A model generated the notes under the pieces. That model worked only from the letters and a program-made list of their open reading frames with translations. It ran no database searches and was not told where the DNA came from. Position numbers and translations under genes: made by a program. From Dipteris shenzhenensis (Eukaryota > Polypodiophyta > Polypodiopsida > Gleicheniales), in the NCBI GenBank assembly GCA_047967505.1, contig CM106539.1: DNA of 64,000 nucleotides; one strand, written 5' to 3'. This document shows, piece by piece, positions 52,990-62,509 of this stretch; within the stretch, counting starts at the first letter, position 1; the number at the start of each line of letters is the position of its first letter.

Positions 52990-55900
52990 TTTTTTACTTC
53001 GTAGCAACAATGCCAAGGAGCCTTAACAGGCTCATCCGAAGCGATCCGCAGGGATCGAACACACACACACCACGACACGAACCAGAGCCTCAACCACCAA
53101 GACCCACACTTACAAAAAAACTCTTACAAAAATTGGAGCGCTTCAGGTATGAACCCTGAGATAAATGGGTTGATCCGTTGAAGCTCCACCATTTGGCTTG
53201 CTTCTTAGAGAGTCAGCATTCTTTCTCGTAAACAAAATTTTCTTCAATATACCTGAAGTGAAGCCTGCTTTTTTTTCCAGAGTTTACGACTGCTTCTAGA
53301 ACAAGCTTACAGAACAGGATGAGTTTACTTCACAATTGGGAAGCTGTATGGATGATCTAACATTGAATGCTACAGTCTCAGGCCATAATTCTGTATGGGA
53401 TGATGCTGATGAAGATTTGGCAAGAGCATTGGAGGCAAGTTTGGATCTTAGCCTGCCATCGGGTAGACCTAGCCCCGTACCATTATACCATGTTTCTTCA
53501 CGAAAAAGGTGAATGCAATGTTCACTTAAATTCTTCTGGGCAGGGAAATTGTGTTGGAATACCATCCCTGCAAATTTATAGACCTAATTAAGGTGAACAT
53601 ACACTGCATCAAGTCCAAATGTCCAAACACACTGTGACTAATCTATGTGTTGATTGTGTCTAATACATGTTTACTTAATCAAAGCTTGCATCACAGAATT
53701 TGTGAAGGTTGCAAGAGAGAACTTGGTTCTGGGCGGTTTTTAAGTTGCATGGGGGCTGTCTGGCATCCACAGTGTTTTCGTTGCCATGCCTGTGATACAC
53801 CTATCACTGACTATGAGGTATAGCTTGTTGGGCTTCTTCACATAGAATAAAAACTTTAAACAAGCTTTTTCTTCTGTGTAAGATTGCTCTGACTGTGCCA
53901 TAAAAGCAACCACATTCTCCACTTCTAGATTTGTAACAGTTTCTAGGTCAATATGTTCAAATAACTGAGATGCTCCTGATGCACATTGGCATTATTGTGT
54001 AGTTCTCAACGTCGAGGAACAATCCATACCACAAGAAGTGCTACAAAGAGCTGTTCCATCCAAGATGTGATGTTTGTAAAGACTTTGTAAGACTTTTAAG
54101 TTTTAGCCCTTTCATTCTTATTTTGCAGTTGTTCAAAGGATTAAGCTTAAAACTAGTTGTGTTCCTGTTGATTCTCAGTCATGTTTGATGCTATTTAAAG
54201 CAGCAGTGGAGCAAGAGGAAATAATCCAGTCTCACAATTTCCACGTGCAGATTCCAATTAATTATGCAGGCATGATAGAATATAGAGCTCATCCATTCTG
54301 GGGACAGAAATATTGTCCCTCACATGAGATGGACAGCACCCCACGATGCTGTAGCTGTGAAAGAGTTGAAGTAAGCACAAGACCAGCAAAAGAACTTTGA
54401 ACTTTTCAATTGCTTACAAACTCATTCTAGATTCTCTAATCTGCATGATTTTCCAACTAACACGTTCAGATATGAAAATTATTTCTTATCAGTCTAAAGA
54501 TTGCCAGTACATATCCTTGGGAGATGGGCGGAAGTTATGTTTGGAATGTCTACACTCAGCTATCATGGACACTGGGGAATGCCAGTCCTTGTATCATGAA
54601 ATTCGAGACTTTTATGAGGGAATGAACATGAAGATCCATCAACAGATCCCAATGCTGCTAGTAGAACGACAAGCTTTAAATGAAGCCATAGAGGGAGAAA
54701 GGGAGGTGAGTTGTTCTCGATATACATGCTTTCCTCTCATAATTCGTTAGAGTGGGGATTGAAGTTTTGTATCACGCACAGCAATAACACACTCTCTCAA
54801 CCTTACATATTGCTGGTTGCATCTCTCTGTGCTTAGCAGGGGAATCACCACTTGCCAGAGACAAGAGGCATATGTTTGTCAGAGGAGCAAACTGTCAACC
54901 TCGTAAGCCTACCATATCTTTAACTTGGTTGTAGCTGGATTACCTAACTTGGTTACTTGGAGGTCTGCCAAACAGAGACTTCCATAGTTCTGAGTTAATC
55001 AATTGCTTTATCCTTATTGTGATTAGTCTGGAACAGGATGTATCTCAAGCGTTTTCAGGAACAGACTTCTTAAAGTTGATCTACTCTCTCTTGTTTTACA
55101 CCTTACAGATATTCAGACGGCCAAGGATTGGTGCTGGTAATCGCTTCGTAGACATGAAAACAGCACCACGAAGGTTGAACCGTGAATGCGAAGTGACGGC
55201 CATCTTGGTGTTGTATGGCCTTCCCAGGTATTTACAAATTGTCAAAGAGGTCTTTGAGCATCTTGTTTGAAGATCAGGCGAAAGTGTTCATGTATCTGTA
55301 GTATTATGCTGAATCATCATTGTTTGGAAATTAGACACTTATTCAAGTTAAAGCACATGCTGAAACAATGATGTTCTTCATGAGCCAGGCTACTTACAGG
55401 ATCAATATTGGCACATGAATTGATGCACGGATGGCTTCGCCTCAATGGTTGAACTCTTTCTTCCTTTTATTCTGTGATGTTTTTTGAATCATATGGTTGA
55501 TATTGCCTGTCGTTAAGGATACAAGACAGCTGCTATGCTGCAAGAACATAAACAGTATTTAGAATACACCGCCTTTAAGCGACTGAAAATTTAGAGTGAT
55601 TTTCCAACACACTGAAGAAATCATCTCCATTGCTGCAGTATTCTATTATCCAGAATGTGTTTTTGTGAACGAAAGAGATGCCACATTCCATAAGCGTGCA
55701 TGGGTTCAATTGCAGGTTTCCGTAATCTTTGCCCCGATGTAGAGGAGGGAATATGTCAAGTGGTCGGTCATATGTGGCTCGAGTCTGAGGTCATGTCAGG
55801 TTCAAGCAGCTCCTCTTCTTCATTCAAAAATTCAAAAGCCCCCAAGTCTGACTTTGAGAAAAAACTGGGGCAGTTCTTTCTCCATCAAATTGCCATGGAC

Positions 55901-56011
55901 CCTTCACCTGTGTATGGTGAAGGCTTTCGAGCTGGCCATACTGCCATGGTGCAGTATGGCTTGAAACGAACATTAGACCATATCAGGGTGACAGGAGGCT
56001 TTCCTGTTTGA
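50967..56011 (+). CDS. DA1-like ubiquitin-activated peptidase, 11 exons
   Basis: Model: 50967-51068, 51210-51303, 53313-53508, 53697-53817, 54003-54086, 54251-54370, 54493-54705, 54840-54902, 55109-55227, 55389-55447, 55716-56011. All introns are GT..AG, and the joined frame gives 488 residues (Arabidopsis DA1 has 532). Two ubiquitin-interacting motifs (about 44-58, [10 protein letters not shown]; about 97-112, [11 protein letters not shown]), a LIM domain (from 133: CEGC, HPQC, CHAC), a second Cys-rich LIM-like part, then the DA1 peptidase with zinc site HELMH at 380-384 and C-terminal GGFPV. In Arabidopsis such peptidases are activated by ubiquitination and limit organ and seed size; the role here is inferred. 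Start chosen for MQWLHK, which resembles MGWFNK of DA1. Confidence 0.93.
52341..52492. repeat. Compound microsatellite in intron 2
   Basis: (CT)n, then (GA)n, (GAT)n, (GA)n, (GAT)n and (GGT)n in a row. The (CT)n next to (GA)n can form a hairpin. Confidence 0.95.
52943..53130 (-). mobile_element. Likely tRNA-derived SINE in intron 2
   Basis: On the minus strand the order is: A-box-like TGGTTGAGGCT (53096-53086), B-box-like GTTCGATCC (53060-53052), body, and a (TC)n tail (52986-52943). The A-to-B distance of about 36 bp fits an RNA polymerase III tRNA promoter. The sequence between the boxes is not a foldable tRNA, so this is not a tRNA gene. I could not define a target duplication. Judged from promoter boxes and layout only. 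Confidence 0.5.
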
Positions 56012-57616
56012 AGGTATCAAGTTCAGTTCAAAAAACACCACTGGATGGATGAGAGGTTGAGCGCGGACATATGCTCATTGATCTGCTCATTGTAAAGAGC
56101 TTGCGAAGCCGAATCTTTAGATATAAAGCTCAAATGGTTGTAAGATTTTCATCAAATGTGCGACTGCACAAAGAGATGAGGCATGGCACTCTGCCATGTG
56201 TTCTGAATAACAAAGCCATGTGTTCTGAATAATAAAGCAGTTATTGAAGGTCTGAATGCCTATGCCAGTAGGAATACTCAACAATTACTAGTCTCTAACA
56301 CTAGCTCTGCAAATTGTTATCTGAATATACAGCACACCTTCTCCATTAAATCCTTAAATTGGTAGCGAGGCCTCCACGACGTCCTAGACAAGAGCCGAGT
56401 AGGATAAAAGAAGCAAGAAGGGCCACCAACCTCCAAAATCCTAACCACTGATGTGGCCTTATGCAACATAACGGCGTACAATAGTGCCCCATCTTTCAAT
56501 GCGCTTTTCAAACCCTCACTTCGAGGATTACACAATAATATTAAGGCAGATTCTGGCATCAGATAAAAGAGTATGTTTTGAGATGAAAAAACCGGTGTTT
56601 GTCCTGTGAACTCAATTCTGCATATTCTGGCAAATTTTGTATGTTTTGAGATGAAGAACCCGGCATGACTTGGAGACTGTCCTTAATTTGATTGGTGATT
56701 TAAATGAATTTAATCGATCTTTTCAAATAAAAATCATTTTTAAAAGACTGATCTTTTTCCCTTTGTGATTGGTGGATTGATCAGTGCTTATCAAAACATG
56801 GCTTTCTCCTACTTGTATATGGCATATATCCTGAAAAAAAGTAAGATACTAAGTAGTATATTCTTGGTCATCTAATTACCACATTTTGTGAATAAGAGTA
56901 GGAAACTTTAATTATTTAAATCATTTAACTCACATTAAATTGATTTAGTCATACTTATTGAATTAAACATTTCTCCAAAAAATTCCAGAGAAATTCTCAT
57001 GGGCTAATTCATTGAGATAAGAGGAAGTTTTTTGACCATCAAGAAGACTTAGTGGAAACTTGAGAGCAAGTCAAAGAAGGAAAAATATCCAAAAGCTAGC
57101 ATCCAATCTCCACTACTAAAGCACAGACCAGTAAAATGGCTGGTGCCAACAAGAAGGCAAATAGTATCCAATATCCCTCATTGAAAAAAATGATGTGTCA
57201 AGCTCTCCTCTTACCATTTTTTGGATGAACAGTGCCTTAGTACTGGCCCTCATCTAACCTAATCATTGGCTCTCATAGTTTTCTACGTTCCACAAAATTT
57301 TTGGAAAGGTTTACAAATCAAATCGAGCTCCCAATTACCACCTAATGACAGTGATAGCTTGTAATGTGCATTCCGAATTCATGAAGGCCGTTTCTGCCAT
57401 GGATTAGTGCTGAAAAGTTGCCCCCCTTACCCTACGCTAACAATAGCAATAGCATAAAGACGAAAAATTTCAGTTTTACATCGAAGATTTTTGTTTGGTC
57501 CCTCCTACTATGGTCTTGAATGGGATGAATAGATACTTTCTTTCTATAATCTTTGAATCGTTGTGATGCAGTCACCAGCACAAGATCAATTGATGGGTCT
57601 TGTGCGGTTCCTGACT
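56012..57616. other. 3' region of DA1-like gene and intergenic sequence
   Basis: A possible poly(A) signal AATAAA lies at 56230-56235, about 220 bp after the stop. A short phrase tatgttttgagatgaa(a/g)aa(a)ccgg repeats at 56571 and 56640. No other gene is supported; frames at 56317-56559 (minus) are unknown. Confidence 0.5.
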
Positions 57617-58391
57617 TCAAGGCACGAATTGGGGAGTGAAAATGTCTGTCACGTATTCCCAATTGTCACCGCTATCATCTAATTGCTGGAGTTGCACTTG
57701 AGAATTGTTGCTTCGATGATGCCGTTTCTGAAGTTGAATTTTAGGACTATCATTGTCAAACGTTACATTCCTTAGTCTGTAAATGCAATCATAATCAGTC
57801 TCACATGAGCCTGCTGAGCATCGCTCTGAAGTCACTACTGCCGCAAAGAGACTGCTCGATCCAATGGTGGTGCAACATGGCAGCAGGCGAGAGAAACCTT
57901 CCAACTCTCTAAGCTTCTCGGCCATGCGAGTCTCTTCTTGCCAAGTGCCCAAGTCAATATCGTAGGCAAATACAACGCTTTCCAAGTCTCGCTCCCCTCC
58001 TCGTACGTGTCCTTGCAGGAAGATTTTCTCTTGGTAGAGGAAGGAAGCAGAGATCTTCAGAGGTACTGGAATGTTAGCAATGGGCGACCATCTGTCGAAC
58101 AGACAGTTCTGCTTTCTGTATTAATTCGAAACGTCGTATATCATCTGTGTAACCACCGAATACGAATAGTTGCCACGGCCCCAAATAAAGACGACCGCGG
58201 AGTTTGCATGCGGGCATCTACGGCCGCAGTGCTGTTGAAGTAAGTCCCCGGCGTTCGGAAGATCTGATGACCGTTCTTAAAACAAGCGATGTAGTCGTCG
58301 AGGCGAAGCGATAGGAAAACGGCACTGGAATGATCTTGTGCGAGTCTGGAGACGAAGATCGTTGCAGTAACAATTCATCAATATCTTCCAT
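57617..58391 (-). pseudogene. Kelch-type protein pseudogene
   Basis: The minus strand reads, in one frame from about 58200, VVFIWGRGNYSYSVVTQMIY, then DVSN, TAA (58121-58123), YRKQNCLFDRWSPIANIPVP, SASFLYQEKIFLQG, SVVFAYDIDLGTWQEE and a C-terminal part to the stop at 57617. The (V/I)(Y/F)xY(D/N)xxxxxW and (I/F)(F/Y)xxGG-like pattern is that of kelch or galactose-oxidase-like blades, as in plant F-box/kelch proteins. An ATG at 58391 opens another frame (MEDIDELLLQR), so at least one frameshift separates the N-terminal part. The TAA would be CAA (Gln) before a single C-to-T change. Confidence 0.6.
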
Positions 58392-58961
58392 CGTATGAAA
58401 ATCTCAAGCAATACACTTTCTTTTAAGAAATCTTTGGCTTTTTGCTCGATTATGAGGCTATGAAAGAATCTTTGGAGGCTATGAAACCATATTTGGAATA
58501 AATGCTCACATATTTCATGAGGCTATCAAACAATCTTTGGAATTAAATGAAGCTATGAAACCATATTTGGAATTAAATGAGGCTCCAAACAATCTTTGGA
58601 ATTAAATGAAAGTTGTTTTGGCCATTTGCAAGCTTGTTGGGCACACCCCGCAACAATTCATCATCAAACAATACACTATCTCCCTCCTTTGTTTCTTTAA
58701 TAGGACCTTTGGCTTTTTGCTCAACACAGCCAAGGTCTAAAACAAGCCTACACAAATAGAGTCATCATCCCACTTGTGATCTCACAATCTCAAACCTTGA
58801 TGTTGCAGAGATCTAATGGTGTCAATGGTGCTTTGTTTTTGGGTGTATTTTGCTTTCTGCTTGATTGCTTTTCTCTCTCAATCACTTCCCCATCGACAAA
58901 AATTATCGGTGATCTAACAATGAATTGCACCTCAGCTTGCGAAATTGAATCGCACGTGCAC

Positions 58962-59006
<45 letters not shown>

Positions 59007-59080
59007 TTCTTGGTTGTGCAAAGAAGAATCCCTAATTAATAGGATCTTTAGCTTTTTGCTCAAGACAGCCGAGCATGCCT
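58392..59080. repeat. Short tandem and dispersed repeats
   Basis: A ~30-45-bp unit, gaggctatgaaaccatatttggaattaaat and variants, recurs about five times between 58450 and 58610. Separately, (a)ggatcttt(a/g)gctttttgctca occurs near 58432, 58703 and 59041, twice followed by a(a)(c/g)acagcc. A (GA)n tract of about 40 bp lies at 58963-59002. No gene. Confidence 0.75.
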
Positions 59081-59310
59081 AAATAGAGGCCCCCAATTAG
59101 TTTGTTTGTGTTTTGGGGGGGGACCTTTTAACCTAAGGGTGGTGATTGATTAAGGATGAGGGGACATTGATCGAAACGTAATTAGATTAATCGTGTTCCA
59201 AAACGTACTTCCTTTCTGAGCTGCGAGAGGGGGGAGGGGATACGTTTAGAGCGATGGGGAGGGGGGAAGAGTAGGAGAGGGGGCCGACTGAGTTGACAGA
59301 GATGAGAGGA
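59081..59310. other. No recognisable feature
   Basis: Includes a G8 run at 59115 and a G-rich stretch at 59225-59285. Nothing coding is visible. Confidence 0.45.
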
Positions 59311-59319
59311 AGCCGAGTG

Positions 59320-60300
59320 AGGGAGAGAGGCAGGTACCCTTCCCCTCTCATTTCTCCTCTCTTTTCCCTTCTCTTCCCTTCCCTTCCTCTATTTTACCCT
59401 TCCCTTTCCCCTTCTCTTCCTCTCTTTTTCCCTCCCTTCTCCTCTTATTCCCCTCTCATTTCCCCTGTCATTCCCCTTCTCTTCCCATCATGTCCTCTCT
59501 TTCCCCCCTCCCTTCCCCTCTATCTCCCCTTCTCTTCCCATCATGCCCTCTCTTTTCCCCCTTGCTTCCCTCTCTTTTTCCCCTTCCCTTCCACTCTCGT
59601 TTTACCCGTGTCTTCCTCTCTTCTCTTTTTCCTTCTCTTCTTTCTCTTTCCCTCTCTTGTCTTGTTTTCCCTTCTCTTCCTCTCCCTTCCCCTCTCTTCC
59701 TCTCTTTTCCTCTTTTATTTCTCACTTTTCCTCTCTCTTTTACCCCTCTCTTTCCCCCTCGTTTTCCCCTTATCTTCCTCTCTTTTTCCTCTCCCTTCTC
59801 CTCTTGTTTCCTCTCTCCCTTCCCCTCTCTTTCACCGTCTCTTCCTTTCCCTTTGCCCTCTCCTATCCCCTTTTGTTTCACCCTTCTGTTCCTCTCTCGT
59901 TCCCTACTATTCCTCTGTCCCCCCCCCCCTCTCTTTTTTTCTTTCCCTCCCTCTTTTTCATGTCCCTTCTTTCTCTCTTTTCCCCTCTCTTTACGCATTT
60001 TTACGTTTCCGCATTCTTTTCAAAAATTTTTGCATTTTTGTATTCTTTTTCTTTTCCACATTTGCGCACTCTTTTCCATTCTTTTTCGCATTTTTTTCTA
60101 CATTTTTGCATTCTTTTTTACATTTTCACATTCTTTTCCACATTTCTGTGCCCTTTTCCACATCTTCACATTCTTTTCCGCAATTTCGCACTCTTTCTAT
60201 TCTTTTCCATTCATTTCTTATCCTCTACACTCTTCTCCTCTCGTCTCTTCTTTTCCTCTCTCTCTTTTCTATTCCTCTCCTCTCTTCTTATTTTTGCATT
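59320..60300. repeat. Polypyrimidine tract grading into a TTT-CNC-ATT repeat
   Basis: From 59335 to about 59990 the plus strand is almost pure C and T (tccctctctttcccctct and variants). From 59995 to 60220 it becomes a degenerate ~19-21-bp repeat around ttttcca(c)attt(t/c)cgcattc. Three long overlapping plus frames and a minus frame run through it, all Ser/Phe/Leu/Pro or Arg/Glu/Lys-rich, and are composition artefacts. Confidence 0.85.
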
Positions 60301-60640
60301 TCTATCGTTTTATTTATTTCAATTTTCTTTTTTTGTTTGTGTTTGTGTTTTGCCTATCGAATGTAATAGAGCATGGATTCACGGTGCTCATCTTCCACTT
60401 TAGAGTAGTCTGCCCATTCAAGGGGAGTCCATGGATTGATGAGTCCAGAGGACTTTATCTCATAGATGAGCCTACTCGAGATGGAGAGATATCAATCTCT
60501 TATCCAGTCTCAGATTGCCTCATCTCATGCCTCTCCTGCCACATTAGCTCTCCCTAGTGGAGGGCCGTTAGCTATGCCTACCCTACAGGGATCACCGGCC
60601 ACAGTTAGCGAGCCATTGTTGCCTGCTCATACATGAGGAT
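60301..60640. other. Unassigned spacer
   Basis: Non-repetitive sequence between the pyrimidine tract and the satellite. It contains short words such as gatgag(t/c)c and ctcatctcat but no gene. Confidence 0.4.
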
Positions 60641-60649
60641 CGAGAAATA

Positions 60650-61650
60650 TGCTTCGGCGTGCTCCCATCGTATGCGCCTTTATCTGATGGGTACAATACT
60701 TTGCACATGACTTAATCTTATTCACTCTAAGGTTGGTTCAAAGTGCCATGTACTTTTCATACCATTCGCATGGTTGGCCATGTATATTTTCTTATTTTCC
60801 ATCGCGTCCCATATGGAAGTATAAAAAAATATGCATCTGCTTTGCTCCCATCATAAATGCCTTTGTACAATGGGTATGATACTATTCACATGACTTAATG
60901 TTATTAAATTTAAGGATATTGTAAAGTATCATACCCATTAGACACCGTTTGCATCATTGGGCATGCATATTTTCTTATTTTTCCATCGCATCTCATAACT
61001 AAGAAATATGCATTGGCATGCTCCTACCGATTTGCCTTTGTTGGATGGATACGATACATTGCAAAAACCTTAATATAATTCACTTGAAGTCTTTTGCAAA
61101 TAATCATTCCCATTGGGAACCACTTGCATCATTGGGCATGCATATATTTTATTATTTTTCACCACATCTTGTACCTGAGTATTAAAAAATATGCATCACT
61201 GTGCTCCTACTGCATGTGCCTTTGTCCAATGGGTACCATACTTTAGGCATGCTTAAATGCTATTCACTTGAATTCCAGTGCAAAGAATCATGTCCATCAG
61301 ACACTATTTGCATTGCTGGGCATGCATATTTCCTTATTTTCCACCATGTCTGATGTAGTATCAAAAAATATATACCGACATGCTCCCAGCGTATGTATAT
61401 TGTCAGATGGGTAATTAGCTTTGCACATGCGTTAATATTATTCACTTGAAGTCTTGTGCAAAGTATCATACCCATTGGAAACTGTTTACGTAATTGGGCA
61501 TGCATATTTTCTTGTTTTTCACCGCGTCTCATACATGAGTATCAAAAAATACACATCAATGTGCTTGTATCACATGTGCATATGTTGGATGGGTATGATA
61601 CTTTGCATATGACAATGTTATTCACTTGAAGTCCCGTGCAAAGTATCATA
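60650..61650. repeat. ~180-bp satellite array with hairpin monomers
   Basis: About five and a half monomers. The anchor (g)ggcatgcatat(t)ttcttattttt(c)cac(c) lies near 60775, 60960, 61137, 61317 and 61498. Each monomer carries GGGTATGATACTTTGCACATG and, about 45 bp later, GTGCAAAGTATCATACCCAT, near-perfect complements, so each unit can fold into a ~20-bp stem. The array is cut at 61651 by copia copy D. A diverged relative lies at 8130-8565. Confidence 0.85.
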
Positions 61651-62007
61651 GGTTGAGATATTGAGCTCCACTCATGATATGCCAGGGTGACTGTTGTGCA
61701 TTTATATCACCGACTTGTTAGCTGCAGATGTGGTTGGTACACCGCCCATGAATAATAGCTGGATGACAGCTATCTTTATGTACTCTAGATAGTGGCTCAA
61801 TTAGTATGCCACCTAGGTTAGCTGAGTTTGGTTTGAGACCCACATATAGGATTCATCTATTCCTTTTATACTGAGAAAGAGTTCTTTTGGCTTTCATAAC
61901 TAAGAAGAGGAAAATTGAGTCAGCCTCCACCTTTGTCTGTATTCCCCCATTGTGTATGTGCGAAAGCTGCAAGTGAGACTCCTTACCTCTCTCCCACTCT
62001 TTTCACT
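61651..62007 (+). mobile_element. 5' LTR of copia copy D
   Basis: 357 bp, matching the LTRs of A-C. Its first base is G instead of T (ggttgagatattgag), and its last bases read CACT instead of CACA, so both terminal dinucleotides are mutated. It inserted after tatcata within a satellite monomer. Confidence 0.9.
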
Positions 62008-62022
62008 TGGCATTAGAGCTCG
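62008..62022 (+). other. Primer-binding site of copia copy D
   Basis: TGGCATTAGAGCTCG, two changes from the initiator Met-tRNA complement, directly after the LTR. Confidence 0.8.
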
Positions 62023-62509
62023 GTTCATGGTAAGGAGCTCAAGAAAGCAAACCAACTTCGCGGGTCTTGGTAAGAGGATCAGTGTTGCTTTCCTTTTTTG
62101 AATTTGGGAGCAAATCTCTACAGGTAGCACAGCCGAAAAGTGCAAGAGTGCACTATCTCAGATTGGGACGCCTTTCGCAGTGCAGCAAGAGGGCAATATA
62201 TGCTATGGGGCCATTTCGGGGCCCGTTTTGGTGGTGGAAGTTTTCCGCAGGCACTCAGAAAGTGCCCTGTTTTTGCTGTGCTACCACTGTTTTGCAAGTC
62301 GGTGAAAAGTTACCACAGAAATTGCATCGTATGCCTGTGCGCAAAGATATTGGGAGTGACAAAATCGTTCTTATTGCCTGTTGATGCAAAATCATCACTA
62401 GGAAGTGACTATGTGGTCAAATACCACTTTCTTCAGTTTTGCAGATTTGCCCTTGTAAGGCAGAAGACGTGTTTTTTGCAGTGAGAGAATATTTTTGTAG
62501 TATTCTGCA
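62023..62509 (+). other. Copia leader with open frame
   Basis: Two overlapping plus frames are open (62067-62384 and 62140-62484). The matching leader of copy A (minus 16113-16356) keeps both, and copy C keeps one. The shared peptides include SVKSYHRNCIVCLC in one frame and VGEKLPQKLHRMP in the other. With so few copies this may be DNA conservation only. Confidence 0.4.

Larger units (their letters stand above)
51304..53312 (+). other. Intron 2 of the DA1-like gene
   Basis: At 2,009 bp it is by far the largest intron; the others span 122-268 bp. It holds a duplicated ~95-bp segment (about 51770-51925, 'aaactccaacttttccatgatttagcttg'), microsatellites at 52341-52490 and a likely SINE at 52943-53130. 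Confidence 0.85.

Noticed and set aside
53052-53096. tRNA gene on the minus strand
   Set aside because: A- and B-box-like words are present, but no cloverleaf or anticodon arm can be drawn between them. A SINE fits better.
59293-60557. Plus-strand frames of 355-357 codons and a 176-codon minus frame
   Set aside because: They arise from the polypyrimidine tract. Composition is Ser/Phe/Leu/Pro or Arg/Glu/Lys only, with no domain.
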